Part shown: piece by piece, positions 1 through 21,099 of the stretch
Position numbering within the stretch: the first letter of the stretch is position 1
Layout of the letters: every line of letters starts with the position of its first letter
DNA from: Elgaria multicarinata webbii
Taxonomy: Eukaryota > Chordata > Lepidosauria > Squamata > Anguidae
Direction: 5' to 3'
Length of the DNA stretch: 64,000 nucleotides
NCBI RefSeq assembly: GCF_023053635.1
Contig: NC_086187.1
Span: 29,054,501 to 29,118,500 of the forward strand
Translations under genes and position numbers: made by a program
Notes under the pieces: model-generated
What the model was told of the DNA's origin: nothing
The model's database searches: none
Seen by the model: the letters and a program-made list of their open reading frames with translations, nothing else

Positions 1-280
1 GCTTCCTGGCAGCCCTCCGGGTGCCCCCCCCTTTCACAAACTCCCCCCAAGCTTAATACGTGATCTACATTCAGTTCTGGGTCTTCCATACACACAGCCT
101 CGCCTGTCTGCTGCTGCCGGGGTTGGGCTTCTATACAGCTGAGCCCAGCTCACTCCTCTCTTGCAGAGGCTCCGGCCTACGCACTTTCGGAGTGGGCATT
201 GCACTAACCCTGACGGGGACGGTCCTGGGACAAAAGTTCCCAGGCTTTGGGGCTGGCGCTGGGGGTGGCATTCTGTCGGG

Positions 281-413
281 GGGCCATAGCTCAGTGGTAC
301 GGCCCCTGCTTTGCATGCAGAAGGTTGCAGGTTCGATTCCCCTGCGGGGGCTGGGAAAGGACCCTCCCCGGAGACCCTCTGCTGCCAGTCAGTGTTGACC
401 CAGATGGGCCGAG
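281..413 (+). repeat. tRNA-headed squamate SINE (Sauria type)
   Basis: A tRNA-Ala-like head has an A box (287-297, TAGCTCAGTGG) and a B box (330-340, GGTTCGATTCC). It is followed by the usual SINE body (CTGCCAGTCAGTGTTGACC) and a truncated tail. The acceptor stem does not pair, so it is not a tRNA gene. Confidence 0.8.
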
Positions 414-807
414 GCGTCTGGCAAGGCGGCTCCCACGTGTCCTTTCCAGTGGAGCCAGAGAGGTGCTCAAGGTCTTTTGCCAGAGATCCTTTGGAACGCT
501 CTGCCACTGAGCATTCAGCTGACCAGCTGAGGGCTCAGGAACTGACCAGAGCCACACTGGGAAGGGCTGGGCCAGCTTGACGGACCCTTCCTCAGAACTG
601 CTGTGCTCTTGGGGTGGGGGCTAGAGTCCTTCCTTGGCCTCCTACGTCTTCACTTGCTGGCTGGGGAGCTCCCTGTGGGTCCTGATTGGGTGTCCAAACC
701 GGGGCTTCTGAAAGGTCCTCGGTCTCCCCAGACTCCCTGGAAGGGACCTGAAGGCCGCCTGGAGTAGCCCCTCCTCCTCCTCCTCCTCCTCCTGTGGGGC
801 AGCCCTG

Positions 808-862
808 ATCATGGAATCATAGAATAGTAGAGTCGGAAGGCCCCACGTGCCCTGCAGGAGGG
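808..862 (-). repeat. CR1 LINE 3' end fragment
   Basis: The antisense form of the CR1 terminal sequence (ATCATAGAATAGTAGAG, GGAAGG) is seen. The piece is short and truncated. Confidence 0.6.
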
Positions 863-1689
863 TGACGCCAGCCAGCCAAGGACTGTTCTGCAGGGGGAGG
901 TGGCATCTGTCCCAGCCCCTAATACTGAGCAAACCCCCTCAACTGGGGAGTGGGACGGTGGGCCTTCAGTATTTCGCTGGGGGATGGAGACCTCCCTCAA
1001 AGAGGCCTGGTGGGGCGGAGGGCCCAGGTGGTCCTGCAGGCTCTCTTGCTCCATCTGGTGGTGGCACGTGGCACGTGCAGGCATCCAAGGGCAGGTGCTC
1101 CTGGTTTTCTTTGCGTTTCTGTACTTCTCATCTCTCCCTTCAGCTCAGAGAGTCCGAAGAAGGATTGGCTGCCCCTGGCATGGCTGGCAGTGGCCGCTCC
1201 CCAGGGCCTCGGGCACGGCTCCTTCTGAGCCCTGCCTGGAGATGCTGCCAGGGGTCAAGCAACGCAGGTGCTGCTCCCCCTGAGCTGCGGGCCCTTCCCC
1301 CCAAAGCGCAGCCCCTTCCTCCTCCTCCTCCTCCTCAGTGGGTCGGTGTGTACCAGGGATCCTCCAGGAAGTGGCCGACGAGCTTCTCTGAAGGCCAGCT
1401 GGCCCAACCCCAGCCCGTCTCCCCACCGTTCCGGCTCAGGCACAGTTTCTGCCCGTGTGGGGCGATGAAGGGATCCCAGGGTTTCTTGCATGGGCCGTGT
1501 GACCCCCTGAGCCATGGAATGCCCCTGGCAAATCTCTCGGAGGCCTCTCGGTCCCAGCCGGCCCAGGGCCCTTCAGATTCCCAGGCAGACTCGCTTGGGA
1601 GCCCCGATTCTTGTGCCCAGGGTCAGCTGAAGCCAAAGGAGTTTCATCGGCCTCCCTTCCCCCTTTTCCTCTTAAGCTCAGCAAATTGA

Positions 1690-11282
<9,593 letters not shown>

Positions 11283-11568
11283 GCGGAAGCTGCCTTGGAT
11301 CTCGCCTCAGAGCGTGGGGGCAGGAGTGGAGCTGGACTGTGGCGCCGGCCCTCCTTGCCCCCACAGAGTGGGGGTGGGAGCCTCCCCGCTCTCTGAGGCT
11401 GGGGGGAGGAGGGGTGGGGAGCACCTGACGGGGCCCGCGATGAACACTGCCGGCTGGGCCGGCATCACTGGGAAGGGGCCTCTGCCTGCTGCCGGGCACC
11501 AAAGGGGCAAGCCAAACAGCCCCTCTTGCGGGTGGCACGCTGGGGTTGCCCTCTCAGGGCCACGAGCC

Positions 11569-11574
11569 AATAAA
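11569..11574 (+). terminator. NPRL3: NPRL3 polyadenylation signal
   Basis: AATAAA lies 287 bp after the NPRL3 stop codon and is the first canonical signal downstream. It implies a 3' UTR of roughly 300 bp. Confidence 0.75.
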
Positions 11575-12333
11575 GCATCTCTTCTTGAATCATGCGCAGC
11601 GCCTCTGTTTTTAAGTCAGGCTGCGAAAACAGCTCCCCAAGAGGTTTGGGCAGGGGGGAGAGGAGCTGCCGCAGGGCGCCCGGCCTGGGCCGCTGGGACT
11701 CCCGCTTTGGTCCGGAGACGTCCGCCCCGCTTGCAAAGGATCAGGTGCAGCAGTGGCTGGGAGTCTTTGTGGGGAGCAGCAGGGGCACAACCTCCCCCTG
11801 CCTGCCTCCGTGACGGAAAGTGTGCGTGCCCACGAGGGGCTCAGCGGTGGCCGCGCTGCTGTTTGGTTTTTTAAGAATTATGCTTTAAACTCCCAGAGGC
11901 AGAAGGTGGGCCAGAGCCGTGGAAATCAGCACTTCAGAAGGGGGGGAGGAGGAGGGGGGCCTCCTGGGTAAAATTCTGCGTTCTCCCCATCCCTTATCCC
12001 CCCACCCCCATTTAGCCACTCTCTCCCAATGCCTCTACATCGGGGCATCTCTCTCTCTGTCTGCTTGGCCCCTGAGCAGCGTGCCTGGCCCGCCCTTCCA
12101 CAGAACCCTCGCTCTGCCAACTGTGCAGGTGACAGGCAGCAACGTCCTGGCACAAAGAGAAGCCTCCCCCCTCTGCCGGGGTGGAGTGTGTGTGTGTGGG
12201 GGGGGCTTTCCTAGCACACCTGCCACATTTGGGGTGTCCCTGCTGCTGGGCTTCCAAATAATCATGGCAGGCAGCCTGGCTCTTTGGCAGCCAGGCCCAC
12301 CTGGCCTCAGTCACTGGAGCAGAAGCAAACATG

Positions 12334-12347
12334 TTTATTTAAATAAA
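12334..12347. terminator. MPG: Palindromic poly(A) signal between NPRL3 and MPG
   Basis: TTTATTTAAATAAA is a perfect 14-bp palindrome. It gives AATAAA on the minus strand 123-136 bp past the MPG stop and AATAAA on the plus strand as a possible distal NPRL3 site. It is the only canonical signal close to the MPG stop. Confidence 0.7.
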
Positions 12348-12469
12348 TGCAGAGAAGAACGCCACTTGAAGAAACAGTCCCAGTCTCCACACACACGCGT
12401 GTGTCTGTGTGTCCCCCCAGTGTCCTGCTGACCCCCCAAGGCCCCTGGGCTGGGGAGCCTTCAAGAGCC

Positions 12470-14279
12470 TCAGCTGGCCAGCCAGCTGGCAGTGGCCGCC
12501 TCCGCCTTCTTGTCGGTGGTGCTGACGCACGCGTTGCCTCGGATGTAGAAGCGCAAGGGCTGGTGGGCCCACTCGCCACTGATGCCAACGCGGCTGGTGC
12601 AGACGAGGGCTTCCGCCGGGGGCTGCAGGCCGGGCTCCAGCCACACGGCCGGGCTGCCGACCAGGTCCTTCTGGTCAAAGCCCTTGTCGATGGCGAGCGC
12701 CTGGCAGAGCTTGGAGGGGCCGTTGCACAGCTGCCGGTCCTTGACCGGGTGGGCCGCCCCCTTCCGCTGGGCAAGGCGCCGCTCCCTCATTGCCTCGAGG
12801 CCCTGCAGAGGCTCCAAGGCTCGCAGGAGGACCGCGGCCCCCTCCCCTGCAAAGGGGCAGAGGCAAACGTCAGCCCAGGCAGGGCAGCACAGGGCCTGGG
12901 CACTTCCCCCCCTGACCACCCCCCCTCCCGCTTTTGTAGCAGGCAGGTCCGTGGCAGAGGTGCCTGCGGGGAACGTGGCACAGCTGGGTCTGAGCAGAGA
13001 AGCGGTAGCCGGAGAAGCAGGCTTCCCTCGGGCGCCACGTTCTCCTTCCCCTCCCCATGGAGGAGCCTGGGTGTCCTCTCCGTGGGCCCCCACGCACCAC
13101 TGTGCCTGGATCCCTCCCACCTGTGGCAGAGGAACCAGAGTGGGTGGCATTCCAGGTGGGCAGCCGGGCCAGGCTCTGGGGCAGCGAAATCAGTGACGGG
13201 CACCGCACCACGCAGCTGATGAAGTGGCCAGTGGCCGTGACGGCTTACGCCAGAATAACTGTGCTCACTTTATGATGCCACAAGGCACTCTGTTGTCTAT
13301 GCAGGGCAGTGACTCCCCTTCAGCACCACGTGGCGGCTGCAGACCCCTCCTCAAGCCTGCTTCTGCATGCCAGGGAGGGGCCGGAGGAGGCAGCTGGGGA
13401 CACAGGCACACACAGCCACCTTCTGAGCTCACCCCAGCAGAGGGCATGTTGTTGTGGCCTTGGAAGGCCAGTTGGGCCCCCGAGAGGCCCTTCTGCAGCA
13501 GCAGCTGCCTACCTCGGCTGGAGATGTTCATGCAGAAGTAGATGCCGTAGATCTGGTACACGTACAGAGTGCCCGGCGGCATGAACATGGCCACGTTCCT
13601 CGCAGTCCGCCGCCCACCCCTGGAATGGGAAGCGGTGTCGTCCCCTCCCAAGTAGGCCTCCGTCTCCACGATCCGCCCCCGGAGCTCTCTCCCGTCCGGC
13701 AGCTTCCGAACCAGGATCTGGGAAACAGAGCAACGAGTGAGCTCCAGGAGCCCCTCCGAGTCCAAAGGGGCCTCTCTGGCCCTCGCCCCACCTCGCCCCC
13801 CTCTGCTGAGATCTTGGGAGGCCGCGGCCAGTGGGGGTGGCCCGGTCAGGGCTGGCCGGTCAGTGCTGGCCGGGGATCGAGCAGCCTCCCACGCTCCTGC
13901 TTAAAGTGGCCCCGGAGCCCCGCGGACTGGCACCTCCCTGTCCTTTTAGGGGAAGGGCCGCTACTCCGAGGCTGAGCAGGTGCTTCCCCTGCCAGGGGTC
14001 CCGGCTGGAAGAAGGCCCTGCGGCTCCCGGAGAGACCCTCGCGTCCCCGCACGATTTGGGCCCCAGGTGAGTCGCCCGCCCCCCTGCCCGCCGCCTCACC
14101 TGTCCCAGCAGGCCTTTGGCCAGGCAGGTGCAGGGCTGGTCGAAATACTCCGCGCCCAGGCGCGACGGGGATGGGCCGCTGCCCGAGTGGGCCCAGCCGA
14201 GGGGCGGGCTGGCGAGTGGGCAGGCCCCGATCCCGCACAGGGCCGCCTCGGCCAGAAGCCGCTTCCGCCCGCCCGGCAT
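12470..14279 (-). CDS. MPG: MPG, N-methylpurine (3-alkyladenine) DNA glycosylase
   Basis: MPG starts base-excision repair by removing 3-methyladenine, hypoxanthine and ethenoadenine from nuclear DNA. There are three coding exons on the minus strand: 14100-14279 (ATG at 14277-14279), 13513-13717 and 12470-12846 (TGA at 12470-12472). Together they give 253 residues against 298 in human; the difference is mainly a shorter N terminus. The catalytic segment IVETEAYLG holds the general-base Glu (human E125) and the base-stacking Tyr. SHSRGGRRTARN carries the conserved His, LYVYQIYGIYFCMNIS the second active-site Tyr and Asn, and LLRALEPL and GPSKLCQAL follow as in the family. The first exon lies in a CpG-rich promoter. 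The chosen ATG is the first in the exon, and the protein joins the family consensus soon after it (GAEYFDQPC). Intron 2 (12847-13512) shows nothing notable. Confidence 0.96.
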
Positions 14280-14660
14280 GGCTGCTCGCTTGCGGGGGCG
14301 GGGAGGAGGCAAAGGGGTCAACCGGGGGCGGCGAAGGCGGAGGGGGGGGGTCTCCTCGAGCCTGGGGGGGCAGGGCTGGGCTGGAGTCAGGGGAGGGTCG
14401 CTGAGCTCCTCCTCCCACGGCGGGGAGCAGCTGGAGGGGCGGGGCGTGGAGCGGAGGGGGCGGGGCTCTTGCCCACCCACGTGCGGGGAGAGCGCGAGAG
14501 AGCGGGGGCGGCGCGCGCCGGGTGCTGGGGGCGGAGTCCGGGCAGGCTCCCTCCGGAAGAAGGGCGGTCCGGGCGCGGAAGGCCGCCTGGTCCTGCGCAG
14601 CTCCCTCCCCCGCCCCCGCCCCCGCCCCCGCCCCGGCGAAGAAGGGCCTCCTTTTCTCAT
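14270..14660 (-). promoter_or_regulatory. MPG: MPG CpG-island promoter
   Basis: Dense CpG and GC-box sequence begins at the MPG start codon and runs upstream. It includes four direct CCCCCG units at about 14607-14633 (Sp1/KLF type, with G-quadruplex potential on one strand). No TATA box is evident. Confidence 0.6.
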
Positions 14661-14774
14661 TCCTGAACCTCCCACCCGTCAGCTGCGTGGGATCATGACC
14701 CCACTGGGTTCTAGTATTTTGAGAGAGGGGAGCAAAACGCCTCCCTCTGCACCTTCGCCACCCCAGGCATCATT

Positions 14775-14998
14775 CTGTACGCTTCTCTCCTGCCTCCCCT
14801 GAGCCTCCTTTTCTCCAAGCGAAGCAATCCCAGCTGTTGCAACCTTCCCTCGGAGGGGAGAGGCTCCCTTGCTCCAGCCCCTTCGTCATTTCACTTGCCC
14901 TTTCCTGCACTTTTCCCATCTCCATAATATCCCTTTTTAGGTGTGGGGAACAGAACTGCGCACAGAACTCGAAGTGTGGCCCCGCCATCTGACAAGGA
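14775..14998 (-). repeat. CR1-type LINE, antisense, left part
   Basis: Antisense LINE 3' region (CTTTTCTCCAAGCG..., GTGGGGAACAGAACTGCGC). It is interrupted by the sense CR1 tail at 14999-15088 and resumes at 15089. Confidence 0.6.
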
Positions 14999-15088
14999 TG
15001 CTTTAGGGTGGATTCCTGCATGGAGCAGGGGGTTGGACTCCATGGCCTTGTGGGCCCCTTCCAACTCTGCGATTCTAGGATTCTATGC
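14999..15088 (+). repeat. CR1 LINE 3' terminus inserted in an older LINE
   Basis: Sense CR1 tail from GGATGCTTTAGGGTGG to the terminal GATTCTATG. It splits the antisense element on both sides, so it is the younger insertion. Confidence 0.8.
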
Positions 15089-15625
15089 ATAAGGGCAGGA
15101 TGATACTGGCCGTTTTATTCTCAGTTCCTTTTCTAACTGTGCCCAGCATGGAGTTTGCCTTCTTGACAGCGGCCGCACGCTGGGTGGACAGTTTCCTTGA
15201 GCTTTTCCACCACAGTCCCAAGATCTCTTTCGTGTTCGGTCACCTCCAGCTCAGTTGGGTGCTGTCCTTGTTTTATCCCAGCCTGCATCACTTTAGACTC
15301 GCTCTCATTGAACGGCATTTGCCACTCGGATGCCCACTCTCCTCACAATCCCCGTTCGCTTTAACCACCAGAAATAATTTGGTGTCATTGGCAAAAGTTG
15401 GCCACTTCACGACTCACTCCTTATTCAAGATCATTTATTGACAAATTGAAAAGCATTGTGGGATCGCACTATTTACAGTTGTCCATGGGGAGAATTTACC
15501 ATTTATTCATACTTTCTGTTCTTTAATCAGTTACTGATCTATGAACGGACCTCTCCTCTTGCTCCATGACTGCTGAGTTTGGCCAGTCTTTGGTGGGGGA
15601 CTTCGTGAAAAGCCGTTGTCAAAAA
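15089..15625 (-). repeat. CR1-type LINE, antisense, right part
   Basis: Continues the interrupted element (GCCGTTTTATTCTC..., CAGCATGGAGTTTGCCTTC, AAAGCCGTTGTCAAAAAG). These are typical antisense CR1 3' UTR and pol-end blocks. Confidence 0.6.
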
Positions 15626-18600
15626 GACTTTAGTGGCTGGAGGCAAGTTTCAGTGGCACGTGAAGGTTACGGTTAAGCTTCAGGTTAGGGAGGCATGGAT
15701 GACAGTGGGGCAACGGGTGGCTCAGTAAAATGGGGCCGCTGAAAGGGAACCCCTCCCCTTTGCTCTTGAAAGGAAGGGAAGCCAAAGAGGCCCTCCAACA
15801 AAGAAACGGCAGCTTGAAATAACTTGCCCAGCAGTCCAGCTGCCCCACTCTCTCCAGCCCCAGGGAGAAACAGGCCCCCCTCCTAGCTGGGACTAGATCA
15901 AGAAGAAGGATTAATGTGCCACATAGGAAGCTAAGCGGTGAGGGAGGCTGTATGGCCTGGGAAGAGGAGGCCTTGAGAGCGAGAGAGCAGAGCATGGGTG
16001 CGCGGGGCCTGCTCGCGTCACTACGTGCTGCCAACTTGCAGAGTGAGCACCAAAGGTGCGCTTACACTGAGCTCATGCTGAGCACTCCGGGGGGGGGGGC
16101 TCCTCTCCGCCTACGGCTGGCCACGAAAGGTCGCTCTCCTCAGTGGTGCTTTTGCGCATGCCTGGATTCCTGTTTCTTCCCAGCTGTGGAGCATTACGGG
16201 CAAAACCAGGGGGGAGCCATTGTGCTCAGGCTGCAGATGTGAAGCGGGGGCGTGGGTGTGTCTGCGCTGCGGCGAGGAGGGCTCCTCTCTGGCAGGGCTG
16301 CTCTCGAGCAGAAGGGAAACATGAAGGCTTGACAAAATGCAGATGCAGGACTGAGAATGTGGCGACACGAAAGGATGTTCTGTTTTGGGGACGTTTTGCT
16401 TCCCAACCCAGCAGCAGAGAGTAAAGGAGCTGCAGCTGTCGCATAGCTCATGAAATCAGTCTGCAAGAACAAAATGTAACCAGCCTGGAAGCCGCCCGTC
16501 TGAACCTTCACTCCGGTGAGGCACGTCTGGGTGGTGGGAGAGGTTTCCTGGCCCTGAGCGGCACTGGGCCCTTGGGACCTTCCTTCCCAGCAGTGCCATG
16601 GACTAAATCCTACATAGGCTGTCCTCGTTCTCTCTCTCATTCACGCGCATGCAGGGGCCTGCTTTGAGCACCCTCCTTAGCAAAACACAAGCAGAAACGC
16701 CAGGCTTTCCCACGGCAGCCTCCTCCGGCAGGAAGGAGCCGAATCTGGGGCAGCTGGCCTTCTGCCCGGAAGGCCGCCTCGCAGCTCCCTTCCGCTCCTG
16801 GACAGCCCTCAGCCGGAGCTCCTCTTCACCGCAGCTGTGGCTCAGTTGCTTGCAACCCTGCAACGGATGGCCTGCGGCCCCTGGGAGCGTGGTCCTGGAG
16901 GGGGCTTCTTCCCACCCAGTGCTGAGGACAGCCTCTCGACAATGCCCACCGGGGTCCCTGTTGGTGCCTCGCCTGGGCTTAGGTCTTCCCCCGCAGCCTT
17001 ATCAGAAATGCCCGAGTCGACGGGCCCAAGAAATGCCTCTGCCTGGAGAGGCCACAAATAGAAACCCACGCAGAGCTCCAGCCGGCCAGCCCCTCCCTTT
17101 CCCGGCAGGCTGAGGTGGGACCCTCAGCTATTTCCAGAGGAGAACAACAGCCCACTGGGTCCCAAGCGGCCCCTGCCCTATTTGGGCCTGCAGGAAATTC
17201 CTTCCAGAGCAGAAACTGAGCGCTCCGCAGCACAGTGGGTCAGAGCGGCTCTGCGAGTGCCCCCTCCGTTCCGCAGCGCCTGTACCGGAGCGCAGGGCCG
17301 AGGGTGCTGCTGCCAGCAAGACCTGGGGCTGTGGGGCTCCAGGGTGTCTCGGCCTGCCGGTCTGGGCACGCAGGGGGAGAGGCTGGCTGGCGAGCTTCCG
17401 TGTGCCATGGACACCGTCGTCTAAAAACGCACAAAGATAAATGCCATTCCTGCCCCAGCCGGGGAGCCAGCACTTGGGCTGCGGCAGTTAATAGCACAGG
17501 ATGCCGGCTGGTCCCGCTCTCCCTTGGCCCTGCTGGCAGCCAGAGAATTCCAGAACAGGCGGCCAGGAATGCCCAGCAGGCACCAGCTCCAGCACTGCTG
17601 CGCTCGCTCCCTGGGGAGGGGGCTTCCCGACCAGCCCCACCCCCACCCCCCGGAGCCAGGGAAGCTCACTGAGCCCTCCAGCCTTGTAATCTGGCGGAAT
17701 TCTGGAGAACCTGGGACTGTGCTGTGCCGCGCACACCATGGTAGTTTTGGCTCTCTGCTCAATGTGCACATGAAAAACGCATTCGATGCCTCTCCGCAAC
17801 CGTGAGGCCGTTTGCGATATTTTGCTGCAAAGCCCCAAATCCCTGCAGGCAGGTAAGGAGCCTCCTGTACAAAATGTCTCTTCAGGCCTCAACGAACTGC
17901 CACAAGCGCTGGTAGATGAAGAGGAGAACCCCCCACGGCGAAGCACGGAGAGGAAAGCCTCCAACTCCATCTCATCGCTAGAGCGGCCCAAAGCCCCGGG
18001 AGGGATGGGGAGGGGAGGGGCCGTGCTGCAGCTGGAGGAGCCCACCTTCTTCCCCCGTGCTGCCCCGCCCTCGCCTGGCCTCGAGAGCCTTGGCTGGACC
18101 AGGGGAGAGACTGAGGCACAGGAAAGGGGCACCCTCACGAAGAGGGAAGGGAACAGAAGAGCACATGTTGCATGCAGCAGGCTGGCTGCCCTCCAAGGAC
18201 CTCCATTTCAGAGCAAACATGGGCAGGCTTAAGGCCTCCGGCTCCATCTTAACGGTTCGGAGAGGCGCGAGGCTGGCTGGGCGACTCGCCCCCCTGGACC
18301 TCCTGCCTTCCTCGGGCGTTTGGGAGGGCCTCTCTCCTTAGCAGAGGAGGCGGCGGCGGCGGCGCAGCCCTCTCCCCTGCAGAATTGGGGCGGATGGATG
18401 GGCCATCTCCTGCAATGGGGCGCAGATCCTGTGATTGCACAGCTGCCCCTGTTTTAAAATAGCCTTTCACAAACAAGCGAGCCCTGCCCTGGGCGATGCC
18501 ATTCACTGTGCTGTCCTTGCTCTACAAAGGCCTGGGCCGTTCCCACAGAAGCTGTGCCTGAAAGGGGGGGGCTTCCAGCGGAGCTGGCCAAGCCCTGGTC

Positions 18601-20639
18601 TTGGCAGCGCTCCGCCGGCTCCGCTCTCCCATCCCGTGTGCCCTGGACGCTCCGGTGAGAACTTTTCTGAGGGCCAGACTGCTGTGAGTGATCACACCAC
18701 AAGCCTGAGCGGCACCTTGCAGAAAGAGGCTGACCCAGCTGGGAAAGCACCCTTGGGTGCACGCTGGCTGGAATTCCAGGCCTGGGGGCATTTACAGAAC
18801 TTGCTGCGGTGAAGGAGAGGGCAAAAGTCCTGGCCTCCCGCGGTGGCTGTTAGGGGCCCATACTGGCAATAGGAATGGGGTTTCCCTGTGCTTTAGCAAA
18901 CGCCCCTTAAGAACTGCATTTCCTCGGAGCGGCCAGGCGCCACAAGGGCTTCCCAGCTCTGCTCACACACCCTGGCTATTCCCCGCCATCCTCCATTTCC
19001 TCCTGCTCAAATATGGCCACTTCCTTTCTAGCATCTTGGCCTCCAGAGGTCACCGGGGGGGGGGGAGGCGGGGGGGGGGGAGAATTGGTGCTCTCACACG
19101 GGAAGGGAGGCTTGCGTGGGCGGCTGTTTAGCAGGGCACTGTGCTGCAAGCCACCAGCCACTTGCGTGCCCTGTGGGGGCGGGTGGGTCATGGCTGGCGG
19201 GGCCAAAGTTCTCCCTGTGGGGTGGGCCCCACACCCCCACTTTTCCTAAGACCTCCGATCCACCTCACTGAATTCCTTCTCCTGTGTCGCTGATGAAACT
19301 GGGCACAGTGACCACCCTGATTGATGCCTCGGAAGGAAGGAAGGCAGGCAGGCAGGCAGGCAGGCCGGCCCTCACTCTCCATTCCCGCTGCGATAAAAGC
19401 CCCTCGGGAAAGGCGACTCTGCCCCTCGCTTAAAGGGCAGCTGACGCCACTCTCAATGGCGACATTCTTGTGCTTTTCAAGGGGCCTCTGTCGGTGCCAG
19501 CCTCGGTCACAAAGGGGCATTCAAGCCTCTCCCCCCCCCCCTTCCAGCCGTTCATGAGCTGAACCCATCCTAGGGCAAAGCCCCACCCTCACCCCCACCC
19601 CACTGGCTTATGCAGCAGCTGGCTGCCAGCTTCCTGTTGACAACGAGCCTTTGCCTGTTCAGGGGGGTCAAGCTGGCCACCCCAGGAACCAGAGCCGGGG
19701 ATCCCTTTCCCTGCCGCAATGTGGAAAACAAGCCAGGCACAGGGGGGAGCGCAGCTGGGCCAGCAGGCAGCCACCTGCAGGAGGGCCCTGGAGCACCTGT
19801 GGCAAAGCAGCTGCCATTAGCCGGCCGCCCTGGGAAGGCCAGCAGCCGGAAGGGAAACACCCACCAGCTCAGCTGCAGGGCAGCAGCAGTGGGGGCTCAG
19901 GCACCCAGGCTGAGCAGGTACCTTGGAGGTGGGGGGCTGGGGGCCGCTTGCCTGCCTGCCAGGCAGAAGGAGCCCCGGGTGGCAGCCTCCCCCCCCCCCA
20001 TCAGCAGCTGGCAGTCTTTCTACAGGCCACTGGTGCCCGATTGGCCTTTCCACATCATGTGGTTCCTCAGGCCAGAAGGATGATGGGCCGACACCAGTAT
20101 GCCTGCCTGCCTGCCTGCCAGTCCCCTGTCCAGCCAGGCCAGAGGGGCTGGGCGGGCAGACGGAGGGCAGCCCTGTGGCCAGCAAGCCCCAAGCTGCCTC
20201 CTGCTGCCTCCTGCTGCCTGCGCACTGCTGCAGCTCCTCATCTGCAGGGCAGACAGAGGCAGGGGGGAGCTCAGCGCGTGCTTCGTGCAGCTTGGGGGAA
20301 GTGCCACCATCTGCTGAGAGAAAGGGGCGATGGCGGGGGGGGGAGATCTGCTCCCCCAAAAGTCCTTCTGCGCGTAGAAGGCCTTGGCACGGGCAGACTT
20401 TGCTCCCAGCTCGCGTTGGGTGGGTCGGAAGAGTTAGCGGGCACCTGTGGCCCACCGCTGCTGCGGGCGAGGAATGGACCTGTGGGGTCCGGACGGCCAC
20501 GTGGTCCATCCCTGGGGTGGAAGGCCCGTGGCGGGGTCTTCCCCCTCCAGCATTTGCTTCCCTTTCCCCACCGCTGACTCACCCAAGGGGGTGCGCCGTG
20601 ACGCCGAGCTGAATTTTGGGGGAGGTGTTCTGCTGCTGT

Positions 20640-21000
20640 TCATGTTACGTGCCGGTTTTATAGTGACACTTGTACTGTTTTGCTGTTCGCCACTCTGATG
20701 GTTTTATTGATAAGATGCCTTCAAGTAAATTAACAAAGAAACACAGAGAGAAAAGGGAAAAGGTGCAGCTGGCGCTGAACGCCCAGAATGCCCAACGGAG
20801 CACATTTCCCGAGCAGGGAAGCCGACCCTGAACCCCCCCAGAGAGCTTCGGCTATGGGGCGGTGCTCCCCCAAGGTCAAGTCCGTCACCTCCAGAATATC
20901 CTCCATCCATCTTGCCCTTGGTCGGCCCCTCTTCCTTTTGCCTTCCACTTTCCCTAGCATCGGCCTCTTCTCCAGGGCGGTACATAAATGTAAATAACAA
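20640..21000 (-). repeat. LINE 3' fragment, BovB/RTE-like
   Basis: The minus strand encodes KVEGKRKRGRPRARWMEDI, close to the BovB/RTE C-terminal block. Flanking tails read CAGAGAGCTTCGGCTATGGG and GGGCGGTACATAAATG on the plus strand. The mixed tails suggest more than one element. Family call is tentative. Confidence 0.45.
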
Positions 21001-21099
21001 CAACTGGTCCAGGACTGGCTCCCCCCCCGCACCCCCCCCCCGGCCCCATTGCCCAGTCCCATCTGGACCCAGCACTGCTGGCCTAACAGGCACCTCAGA

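Noticed and set aside
281-352. tRNA-Ala-like sequence with A and B boxes
   Set aside because: The acceptor stem does not pair and a SINE body follows, so it is a SINE head and not a tRNA gene.
847-1689. Open frame of 280 codons on the plus strand
   Set aside because: Low-complexity Pro/Ser/Gly-rich translation with no family match, in a GC-rich NPRL3 intron; likely a chance frame.
16000-20600. Possible extra gene between MPG and RHBDF1
   Set aside because: No exon-like block with recognisable protein similarity or consistent splice sites was seen on either strand.
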